A stretch of DNA of 13,667 nt from Methylophaga sp. (lineage in GTDB: Bacteria; Pseudomonadota; Gammaproteobacteria; Nitrosococcales; Methylophagaceae): positions 1 through 13,667 of the forward strand of contig JABURN010000154.1 in NCBI GenBank assembly GCA_014762585.1, in the 5' to 3' direction. The notes below the pieces were generated by a model that was not told the DNA's origin, did not search any database, and was given only the letters and a program-made list of their open reading frames with translations. The stretch's first letter is position 1, and each line of letters starts with the position of its first letter. Shown piece by piece: positions 7,761-13,667 of this stretch. The translations under genes and the position numbers were made by a program.

Positions 7761-7771
7761 TGAAGTCCTGA

Positions 7772-8629
7772 TCAGACCGCAGCCCGTTTTTGCAGCATGG
7801 TCAGCACATTACTGAGTCTGTCACGCATATCGCGGCGATCAACAATCATATCAATGGCGCCATGCTCGAGCAGGAATTCGGCACGCTGAAAACCCTCTGG
7901 CAGGGTTTCGCGCACTGTCTGTTCAATAACGCGGGGACCTGCAAAACCGATCAGGGCTTTGGGTTCGGCCACATTAATATCGCCCAGCATGGCCAGACTG
8001 GCCGAAACACCACCCATCGTCGGATCGGTCATCACCGATACGAATGGAATACCGGCATCGCCTAATTGTGTCAGAATAGCGCTGGTTTTTGCCATCTGCA
8101 TCAATGAAAACAGGCCTTCCTGCATGCGGGCACCGCCACTGGCAGAAAAACAAATCAGCGGAATATTGTGCTTGAGAGAAAGCTGAGCGGCACGCACAAA
8201 TTTCTCACCCACAACCGAGCCCATAGAACCGCCCATGAAACTGAAATCGAAAGCAACAGCGACGACAGGCAGGTTATTGATTTTGCCCTGCATGGCAATC
8301 AAGGCATCATTTTCGCCGGTGTTTTTCTGCGCCTGACTGATGCGATCACGGTAACGCTTACTGTCTTTAAAGCGCAGTGTGTCAACAGGTTTGACTTCCG
8401 TCGCGATTTCTTTACGTTCATCTTCGTCAAGAAAGCTCTCCAGACGGGTTCTGGCACCAATTCGCTGATGATGTTCACATTTGGGGCAGACCATCAGGTT
8501 GCGTTCCAGTTCAGCGCGGTACAGTACGCTGTCGCAGCTTGGACACTTACACCAGACGCCTTCAGGCACCGACTTACTGCGACCAGTGGTACGAATCTTC
8601 GACGGGATTAATCTTTCAAACCAACTCAT
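7772..8629 (-). CDS. accD: Acetyl-CoA carboxylase carboxyltransferase subunit beta
   Basis: Encodes 285 residues from the second of two adjacent ATGs. Family knowledge: with AccA it forms the alpha2beta2 carboxyltransferase that moves carboxyl from carboxy-biotin to acetyl-CoA, giving malonyl-CoA for fatty-acid synthesis. The N-terminus MSWFERLIP matches the family start MSW. The four-cysteine zinc ribbon is complete (CPSC and CPKC, 15 residues apart), followed by the crotonase-fold domain with [26 protein letters not shown] and [21 protein letters not shown] lies near the C-terminus. An extra cysteine just before the zinc ribbon (CKCPSC) is of no obvious consequence. It sits between trpA (upstream) and folC (11 bp downstream), a conserved gammaproteobacterial arrangement; accA and the biotin subunits are encoded elsewhere. 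Confidence 0.97.
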   Translation of the reverse strand: MSWFERLIPSKIRTTGRSKSVPEGVWCKCPSCDSVLYRAELERNLMVCPKCEHHQRIGARTRLESFLDEDERKEIATEVKPVDTLRFKDSKRYRDRISQAQKNTGENDALIAMQGKINNLPVVAVAFDFSFMGGSMGSVVGEKFVRAAQLSLKHNIPLICFSASGGARMQEGLFSLMQMAKTSAILTQLGDAGIPFVSVMTDPTMGGVSASLAMLGDINVAEPKALIGFAGPRVIEQTVRETLPEGFQRAEFLLEHGAIDMIVDRRDMRDRLSNVLTMLQKRAAV

Positions 8630-8634
8630 CATTT

Positions 8635-8640
8635 CACCTT
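8635..8640 (-). promoter_or_regulatory. accD Shine-Dalgarno that decides between two ATGs
   Basis: AAGGTG on the minus strand lies 2 nt from the first ATG (8630-8632) and 5 nt from the second (8627-8629). Spacing and the family N-terminus MSW both favour the second ATG. Confidence 0.6.
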
Positions 8641-8650
8641 AAATTTGCAA

Positions 8651-9472
8651 TCAGGCACTGGCGAGGTCACGGGCGTTAATCGCGTGACGCATTTCTGCGA
8701 GTAATCCGGCGACAGCAGCCGGCAACTCATCCAGTTTGTCAGCGTGTTCTTCAATGCAGCGAACCAAGGTGGAACCCACCACAACGGCATCGGCAATTTC
8801 AGACACCGCTGCGGCTGATTTGCCATCGCGAATACCAAAGCCAACACCCAGTGGCAGGTCAGTCTTTTCACGTAACTGAGCCAGTTTCTGTGATACTTCA
8901 CTGACATCCAGAGCAGCAGCACCAGTCACGCCTTTTATCGACACGTAATAAATAAAGCCTCTTGCGAAACTGGCAATGGTTTCCATGCGTTCTGCTGACG
9001 TGGTCGGTGCAACGAGGTATATGGTGTCAATCTCATGGTCGTCCATGATTTGACGGAATTCGTCCGATTCTTCTGGCGGCACGTCAACTGTAAGTACGCC
9101 ATCGACACCTGCATCCTTGGCCATTTCGGCAAAGTTTTGATAGCCCATCGCTTCGATGGGGTTAGCGTAGCCCATCAGCACAATTGGCGTTTCCTTGTTC
9201 TTCTCTCGGAATTTTTTCACCATGCCCAGCACCTGCTTGATGCTGACATCGTTTTTCAGGGCACGCTCACACGCTTTTTGAATGACCGGACCATCACACA
9301 TCGGATCAGAAAATGGGATACCGAGCTCAATCACATCTGCACCGGCATCAACCAGCGCGTGTAACAGCGGCACAGTCACCCAGGGTTCCGGGTCACCTGC
9401 TGTGACGTAAGGGATCAGTGCGGTCTGACCATCGGCTTTTAAATTGGCAAAACACTGGCTAATGCGACTCAT
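8651..9472 (-). CDS. trpA: Tryptophan synthase alpha subunit
   Basis: Encodes 273 residues, standard for TrpA. Family knowledge: a TIM-barrel subunit that splits indole-3-glycerol phosphate into indole and glyceraldehyde-3-phosphate, with indole channelled to TrpB in the alpha2beta2 complex. Catalytic Glu49 (VIELGIPFSDP) and Asp60 (CDGPVIQ) fall at exactly the Salmonella numbering. Further motifs are PYVTAGDP (21-28), VLMGYANPI, DVPPEES (loop 2), APTTS with the loop-6 region, YYVSIKGVTGA, and the phosphate-binding VGFGIRDG. The DPMCDGP segment has Met-Cys where DPLADGP is usual, outside the catalytic residue. The Shine-Dalgarno is strong. It follows trpB by 10 bp and precedes accD by about 20 bp, so all are likely co-transcribed. 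Confidence 0.98.
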   Translation of the reverse strand: MSRISQCFANLKADGQTALIPYVTAGDPEPWVTVPLLHALVDAGADVIELGIPFSDPMCDGPVIQKACERALKNDVSIKQVLGMVKKFREKNKETPIVLMGYANPIEAMGYQNFAEMAKDAGVDGVLTVDVPPEESDEFRQIMDDHEIDTIYLVAPTTSAERMETIASFARGFIYYVSIKGVTGAAALDVSEVSQKLAQLREKTDLPLGVGFGIRDGKSAAAVSEIADAVVVGSTLVRCIEEHADKLDELPAAVAGLLAEMRHAINARDLASA

Positions 9473-9477
9473 TGTGG

Positions 9478-9484
9478 CTCCCTT
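9478..9484 (-). promoter_or_regulatory. Strong trpA Shine-Dalgarno overlapping the trpB stop
   Basis: AAGGGAG on the minus strand stands 5 nt before the trpA ATG, and its first two bases are the last two of the trpB TAA stop. Ribosomes finishing trpB would therefore stop on the trpA initiation site, consistent with the matched synthesis of subunits of one complex. Confidence 0.7.
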
Positions 9485-10703
9485 AGAAATTCAAACCAGC
9501 CATGGCTGCGACTGTGTGCATATCCTTGTCACCGCGACCTGACAGGTTGATAACAAGTGTTTGATCCGAAGACATTGTCGGTGCCAGTTTGCTGGCATAA
9601 GCCAGTGCATGACTCGACTCCAGTGCTGGAATAATGCCTTCGGTACGGGTTAATTCGTGGAATGCCGCGAGTGCTTCATCATCAGTCACAGAGACATAGT
9701 TCGCGCGGCCGATATCTTTCAGCCATGCATGCTCAGGACCAACACCGGGGTAGTCCAGACCGGCTGAAATTGAATGGGTCTCGATAATCTCACCGTTTTC
9801 ATCCTGCATCAGGTAAGTGCGGTTACCGTGCAATATACCTGGAATACCGGCACTCAGTGGCGCGGAGTGCTGGCCGGTTTCGATACCATGACCTGCCCCT
9901 TCTACCCCATACATCGCAACGGACTCATCTTCGATGAATGGATAGAACAAGCCAATTGCGTTAGAGCCACCGCCAATGCAGGCAAGCAGTGCATCCGGCA
10001 ACTTACCGGTTTTCTCCATAACCTGCTGCTTCGCTTCACGACCAATCACCGACTGGAAGTCCCGCACCATGGCAGGATATGGGTGAGGACCGGCAACCGT
10101 ACCGATAATGTAGAAGGTGTCATCCACATTAGTCACCCAGTCACGCAGAGCTTCATTCAAAGCATCTTTCAGCGTACGGGAACCGGATTCCACCGGCACC
10201 ACCTTGGCACCCAGCAGTTTCATCCGGTAGACATTCTGCGCCTGACGTTCAACGTCCTCAGCGCCCATGTAAACCACACATTCCATGCCCAGACGTGCAG
10301 CCACCGTGGCTGTCGCCACACCATGCTGACCGGCCCCGGTTTCAGCGATAATGCGGTTCTTACCCATGCGTTTGGCAAGCAAAGCCTGACCGATGGTGTT
10401 ATTCACCTTGTGGGCACCGGTGTGATTCAGATCTTCACGCTTGAGATAAATCTGAGCCCCGCCCAGTTTCTGCGACCAGTTTTCGGCCAGATAGAGAGGT
10501 GAAGGACGGCCGACAAAGGTACTCAGATCCTTGTCCATTTCCGCCAGAAAGTCAGGATCATCACGGTATTGCTGATAGGCCTGTTCCAGTTCGTAGATGG
10601 CCCCCATCAGGGTTTCGCCGACAAAACGACCGCCGTATGGGCCGAAATGTCCCCGTGAATCCGGGAAATTCTTAAAGTAATCATGGATATGCTGTTCAAG
10701 CAT
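9483..10703 (-). CDS. trpB: Tryptophan synthase beta subunit
   Basis: Encodes 406 residues, standard for TrpB1. Family knowledge: a PLP enzyme condensing indole with serine to make tryptophan, partner of TrpA. The PLP lysine is Lys99 in HTGAHKVNN; catalytic Glu121 lies in ETGAGQHG; the phosphate-binding glycine loop GGGSNAIG spans 244-251. NLSGRGDKD near residues 386-394 holds the serine near the PLP ring nitrogen. The N-terminal [12 protein letters not shown] is typical of the TrpA-dependent form rather than TrpB2. The start has GAGAGG 6 nt upstream and overlaps the end of trpF by 8 bp, which suggests translational coupling. A long antisense frame (242 codons) opposite this gene is a composition shadow. 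Confidence 0.98.
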   Translation of the reverse strand: MLEQHIHDYFKNFPDSRGHFGPYGGRFVGETLMGAIYELEQAYQQYRDDPDFLAEMDKDLSTFVGRPSPLYLAENWSQKLGGAQIYLKREDLNHTGAHKVNNTIGQALLAKRMGKNRIIAETGAGQHGVATATVAARLGMECVVYMGAEDVERQAQNVYRMKLLGAKVVPVESGSRTLKDALNEALRDWVTNVDDTFYIIGTVAGPHPYPAMVRDFQSVIGREAKQQVMEKTGKLPDALLACIGGGSNAIGLFYPFIEDESVAMYGVEGAGHGIETGQHSAPLSAGIPGILHGNRTYLMQDENGEIIETHSISAGLDYPGVGPEHAWLKDIGRANYVSVTDDEALAAFHELTRTEGIIPALESSHALAYASKLAPTMSSDQTLVINLSGRGDKDMHTVAAMAGLNF

Positions 10704-11310
10704 TAGCTACCTCTCTCATAAAAGCGCTGATCTTGTCATGACTTTTTATTCCCTTTTCGCTCTCAACGCCACCACTGACGTCCACAGCGAAAGGTCGCAC
10801 TTGTTGTATCGCTTGCTGAACATTGCCAGCATTCAAACCACCAGCCAGGATAACGGGCCGGTCAATATCTGCAATCAAAGACCAGTCAAATGTCTTGCCG
10901 GTGCCCCCAGGCACACCCGGTTGATAGGCATCCAGCAAAAACCCACGGGCTCTGCTGTGCGCCTCAGTTAGTTGTTTCAGGTCTGTGCCCGGCTTCATTC
11001 TGATGGCCTTGATATAGGGCCTGGCAAATTGTTCACAAAAAGCCGGACTTTCATTGCCATGAAACTGAATTATATCAACGGGTAGTGCGTCAAGACACTG
11101 TGAAACCTGTTCTTTGTCAGGATCGACAAACAAGCCCACTACCGAGACAAACGGTGCAATGCCTGACACCACATCCTGCGCCTGCGCAATGGTCAATGCC
11201 CGCGGACTGGGTGGATAAAACACCAGCCCTATCGCATCCGCACCGGATTCGGCAGCAAAATCAGCATCTTGGCGACGGGTCATGCCGCAGATTTTGACAC
11301 GGGTTCTCAT
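10696..11310 (-). CDS. trpF: N-(5'-phosphoribosyl)anthranilate isomerase
   Basis: Encodes 204 residues, a monofunctional PRA isomerase of usual length rather than the TrpC-TrpF fusion of enterics. Family knowledge: an Amadori rearrangement of phosphoribosylanthranilate to CdRP in tryptophan synthesis. The general base Cys8 is in VKICGMT and the general acid Asp127 in [14 protein letters not shown] (82-87), GGTGKTFDW (135-143), LAGGL (155-159) and DVSGGVE (177-183) complete the TIM-barrel phosphate and substrate sites. The ATG has no clear Shine-Dalgarno; truA ends 36 bp upstream, so initiation may be weak or coupled. It lies between truA and trpB; trpC and the genes for the earlier steps are not in the window. 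Confidence 0.97.
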   Translation of the reverse strand: MRTRVKICGMTRRQDADFAAESGADAIGLVFYPPSPRALTIAQAQDVVSGIAPFVSVVGLFVDPDKEQVSQCLDALPVDIIQFHGNESPAFCEQFARPYIKAIRMKPGTDLKQLTEAHSRARGFLLDAYQPGVPGGTGKTFDWSLIADIDRPVILAGGLNAGNVQQAIQQVRPFAVDVSGGVESEKGIKSHDKISAFMREVANA

Positions 11311-11320
11311 TGCGTTCTGA

Positions 11321-11338
11321 AATCGTTTTGTAATCGTT
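11321..11338 (-). repeat. Tandem 7-bp direct repeat in the truA-trpF gap
   Basis: AACGATT (minus strand) occurs at 11321-11327 and again at 11332-11338, exactly 11 bp apart, about one helical turn, in the 36-bp leader of trpF. The spacing could suit a protein binding one face of the DNA, but two 7-mers in a small gap can also be chance. Confidence 0.25.
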
Positions 11339-11346
11339 GAGATACT

Positions 11347-12126
11347 TTACCAGAGCACCGGAAAACCCGACACTGTTGGTATCGAATATTGTTCCGGATA
11401 ACGCACATCGACGAGGTACAAACCATCCGGCGGCGCGGTAATGCCGCCACGACTTCTGTCTGCACTTCGTAAGACCTCCCCTGCCCATTCGACCGGCTTG
11501 CTGCCATCGCCAATGGCAGTCATCACCCCGACCAGGTTGCGTACCATATGATGCAGAAACGAGCGAGCCTCGACATCAACAGCAATACAGTCCTCCTGCT
11601 TGCTGATGTCGATTTTATCCAGGGTTTTGATCGGACTTTTGGCCTGGCACTCACTGGCGCGGAAGGCAGAGAAATCATGCTGACCGACCAGTTGCTCCGC
11701 TGCAGCGCGCATCCGATCAATATCAATCGGATGATGGTGCCACCACATACGCTGATGATGAACAGCAGATCGGCTTAAGCGGTTCAGAATCAGGTAACGA
11801 TAGCTGCGCTTGACTGCGGAAAAACGCGCATTGAAGTCATCCTCGACCGGACGGACCCAGGTTACTGCGACATCCTTGGGAAGATTGGCGTTGATTCCAA
11901 GGAGCCAGCCACGCTGCTCACGCACAGCGTCAGTATCAAAATGCACAACCTGATTCAAAGCGTGGACACCGGTATCGGTTCTGCCTGCGGCGAACACTTC
12001 TATTTCATGATTGGCGACTTTAGATACCGCCTTTTGCAACTCACCCTGGACTGTGCGGGCATGGGGCTGATACTGCCAGCCGCAAAAATGGGTACCGGCA
12101 TATTCTACGCCGAGCGCAATCCTCAC
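11347..12126 (-). CDS. truA: tRNA pseudouridine(38-40) synthase
   Basis: Encodes 259 residues from a GTG at 12124-12126, chosen because TruA of relatives begins with this RIALGVEY segment and a GAG lies 7 nt upstream. A TTG two codons earlier is the alternative; no in-frame ATG exists near. Family knowledge: a homodimeric enzyme that makes pseudouridine at positions 38-40 of the anticodon arm. The catalytic aspartate is in AGRTDTGVHALNQVVHF (residue 51). LGINANLPKDVAV, FNARFSAVKRSYRYLI and FLHHMVRNLVG are family hallmarks. It starts 12 bp after the fimV stop and precedes trpF, the conserved Pseudomonas-type order. The non-ATG start may lower its yield relative to neighbours. Confidence 0.95.
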   Translation of the reverse strand: MRIALGVEYAGTHFCGWQYQPHARTVQGELQKAVSKVANHEIEVFAAGRTDTGVHALNQVVHFDTDAVREQRGWLLGINANLPKDVAVTWVRPVEDDFNARFSAVKRSYRYLILNRLSRSAVHHQRMWWHHHPIDIDRMRAAAEQLVGQHDFSAFRASECQAKSPIKTLDKIDISKQEDCIAVDVEARSFLHHMVRNLVGVMTAIGDGSKPVEWAGEVLRSADRSRGGITAPPDGLYLVDVRYPEQYSIPTVSGFPVLW

Positions 12127-12138
12127 ATCCAAACTCGC

Positions 12139-13667
12139 TTAAGACAGGGAATTGAGCAAATCCTGAGCCCGATTCTTCTGTTCGTCGTTACCTTCAACCA
12201 GCACTTCATTGAGTATACTGCGCGCGCCTTCCGGATCGCCCATATCGACATAAGCTGCCGCCAGATCCAATTTGGTCTCGGCTTCATCGATTTCGTCGAG
12301 GTCACCGATATCAAACTCAAGATCAGGCTCATCCTCGCCATTAGTAGAGAACTCAGTTTCCTCTTCAGGGCTCTCGATGGATTCTGGTTCGACAGATAAA
12401 GGTTCGTTGTCTTCTTCAAAAGACAGCCTGTCTTCTTTGCGCTCGTCCTCTTCAGTGATATCCAGTTCAAGCGGCTCAATCTCAGAATCAGTATCAACTG
12501 ATTCGACTTTTTCATCGAAACTGTAATTGCTATCAAAAGAGAGCAAGTCATCATCCAGCTCGTTAGCTGGTTTTTTGTCGGTGGTTGGCTCTTTTTCCGG
12601 CTCGGCTTCAGACTCGCTGTCAGCAAAGTCATTCAGGTTGAACTCAAGGTGATCGCTTTCAGCGGGCTGCGGTTCAGACTCAGCTTCCTGCTGATTCTCT
12701 GCATCGGATTCAGCGTCTGTTTCTGGCGCTGTTTCCATTGAGTACTCTTGTGCCTCAGGTTCAGATTTTTGTTCAGCAAAAAGCCTGTGCGCCGGTGCCA
12801 GCTCCCTGCCCCATTGCTTGATTTCTGACCACTCGTAGCTATCTGACTCAAATGGTACTTCTTCTGCCAGGTCAATAAACTCATCTGTCTGCTTTTGTTT
12901 GTAGAGAACAAACAGCAGTTTGTAGGCAACCAGTGTGTTGTCAGGTTCAATGCTTCTGGCCTGATCCAATGAGCTGCGTGCCTGAACATAGTCTGCGTAA
13001 CCTACAAACATATCAGCCTGCTCAACCAGTTCGGCCACCGATTTTTCCTGTTCATGCTCCTGCTCGGACAATGGCGCATCTGTGATGTCATCACTGCCCA
13101 CAGGGGCGACAACCGTCGGACTGGCGGCTTCTTCCTTACCACCCTTGTCCATTTTTTTGACCGCTTCATCCCAGCTCACCTCACGGCGGCTGCGACGGGC
13201 AAGCAACCATAACAGTAGTAGTACCAGAAGAAGACCCAGCGCAGTCGGTAATTTGTTGTCATTAACAAATTGTTTGACCTGGTTGATGGTCGAGTTGACT
13301 TCGTTGGCATCAAGATTCAGCGCATTAGCTGTGCTGCTGATAATGTCATTGTCAGTGCCAGCCTGTCCTGGCTCAGCCGTGTTTGCAGTCCCGGTTTGTA
13401 CCGGTGTTTCAACAGATTGTGCCGTGTCATCCAGGGCGGTATCCGTCGCCGTGGCGGCGTCAACACTGCCTGCCATATCATCTGCAGCGGTACCCTGCTG
13501 GCTGGTTGTTTCATCAGATTCAATCACTGCTTCAGCCTGCGCCGCCAGTGCCGGATCCTCTTCCTCAAGCAATGACTGCAAACGGGCAAGATCCGCATCT
13601 TTCAATGAAATCAACCGTCGCATGGTTTCCAATTGCTCTTCCATCGCATCCATGCGTTGTTTGAAAT
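12139..13667 (-). CDS. fimV: FimV-family polar hub protein, N-terminus off window
   Basis: The frame is open to the right edge; the Met at 13651-13653 is internal, since the frame continues through F-K-Q-R before it, so at least 509 C-terminal residues are seen. Family knowledge: FimV/HubP proteins anchor to peptidoglycan by an N-terminal LysM domain (off window), cross the inner membrane once, and organise pole-associated machinery such as type IV pili. Numbering from that Met: a coiled coil (about 1-32), a low-complexity Ala/Thr/Asp linker, one transmembrane helix (about 135-152, LGLLLVLLLLWLLARR), and a TPR-like segment (about 203-297). A strongly acidic domain (about 298-458) follows, then the FimV C-terminal motif LDLAAAYVDMGDPEGARSILNEV (461 onwards). 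Its place just upstream of truA is the classic context. LysM presence cannot be checked here. Confidence 0.93.
   Translation of the reverse strand, partial: FKQRMDAMEEQLETMRRLISLKDADLARLQSLLEEEDPALAAQAEAVIESDETTSQQGTAADDMAGSVDAATATDTALDDTAQSVETPVQTGTANTAEPGQAGTDNDIISSTANALNLDANEVNSTINQVKQFVNDNKLPTALGLLLVLLLLWLLARRSRREVSWDEAVKKMDKGGKEEAASPTVVAPVGSDDITDAPLSEQEHEQEKSVAELVEQADMFVGYADYVQARSSLDQARSIEPDNTLVAYKLLFVLYKQKQTDEFIDLAEEVPFESDSYEWSEIKQWGRELAPAHRLFAEQKSEPEAQEYSMETAPETDAESDAENQQEAESEPQPAESDHLEFNLNDFADSESEAEPEKEPTTDKKPANELDDDLLSFDSNYSFDEKVESVDTDSEIEPLELDITEEDERKEDRLSFEEDNEPLSVEPESIESPEEETEFSTNGEDEPDLEFDIGDLDEIDEAETKLDLAAAYVDMGDPEGARSILNEVLVEGNDEQKNRAQDLLNSLS

Noticed and set aside
9774..10502. 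A 242-codon plus-strand open frame opposite trpB
   Set aside because: It lies wholly within trpB, which has complete catalytic motifs. The translated product has no recognisable domain and no ribosome-binding site; long antisense frames are common opposite strongly coding genes.
12272..12526. A serine-rich open frame on the plus strand opposite fimV
   Set aside because: The serine runs come from reading the reverse strand of Glu/Asp-rich codons of the FimV acidic domain; it is a composition artefact.
13651..13653. A start codon for fimV at the last in-window ATG
   Set aside because: The reading frame stays open to the edge with coiled-coil sequence continuing upstream, and FimV proteins carry a long N-terminal LysM region, so this Met is internal.
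1..13667. CRISPR arrays, tRNA or rRNA genes, transposases, prophage or toxin-antitoxin and defence genes
   Set aside because: No spaced repeat series, cloverleaf-like sequence or matching protein motif was found on either strand; nearly all bases are assigned to housekeeping or lipid genes.

Overview
The window looks like a stretch of ordinary gammaproteobacterial chromosome, with moderate GC and protein sequences close to gammaproteobacterial families throughout. The run fimV-truA-trpF-trpB-trpA-accD-folC is a layout typical of non-enteric Gammaproteobacteria. Together with an adjacent Entner-Doudoroff pair (edd-eda), it is compatible with a methylotroph such as Methylophaga, but that genus-level guess is inference and weak. 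I see no tRNA, rRNA, insertion sequence, CRISPR array or phage gene.

Layout. (1) Bases 1-2234, minus strand: edd (6-phosphogluconate dehydratase) followed by the N-terminal two thirds of eda (KDPG aldolase), which runs off the left edge. Upstream of edd are a TATAAT -10 candidate, short inverted repeats and two predicted leader hairpins. (2) Bases 2235-2620: a non-coding divergent region between edd and trmB. (3) Bases 2621-6458, plus strand: trmB (tRNA m7G46 methyltransferase), then an outer-membrane FadL/TodX-type channel and, 9 bp later, an AMP-forming long-chain acyl-CoA ligase. The last two form an apparent uptake-and-activation pair for fatty acids or other hydrophobic substrates. A perfect 12-bp inverted repeat lies between trmB and fadL, and its right arm covers the expected ribosome-binding region of fadL. 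(4) Bases 6462-13667, minus strand: a dense run of seven genes. In transcription order these are fimV (5' end off the right edge), truA, trpF, trpB, trpA, accD and folC. Gaps are 10-36 bp and there is one 8-bp overlap.

How the genes work together. TrpF makes CdRP from PRA, and TrpA/TrpB turn indole-glycerol phosphate (made by TrpC, encoded elsewhere) into tryptophan. AccD is the carboxyltransferase beta subunit that makes malonyl-CoA. FolC polyglutamylates folates. TruA and TrmB modify tRNA. FimV is a polar inner-membrane and peptidoglycan hub. Edd/Eda split 6-phosphogluconate into pyruvate and glyceraldehyde-3-phosphate.

I did not find a clearly new biological system. The observations most worth a second look are regulatory: the fadL inverted repeat, the structured edd leader, and the 3-bp convergent junction between the acyl-CoA ligase and folC. 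The insertion of the lipid pair where other gammaproteobacteria have the dedD/cvpA/purF tail is also notable.
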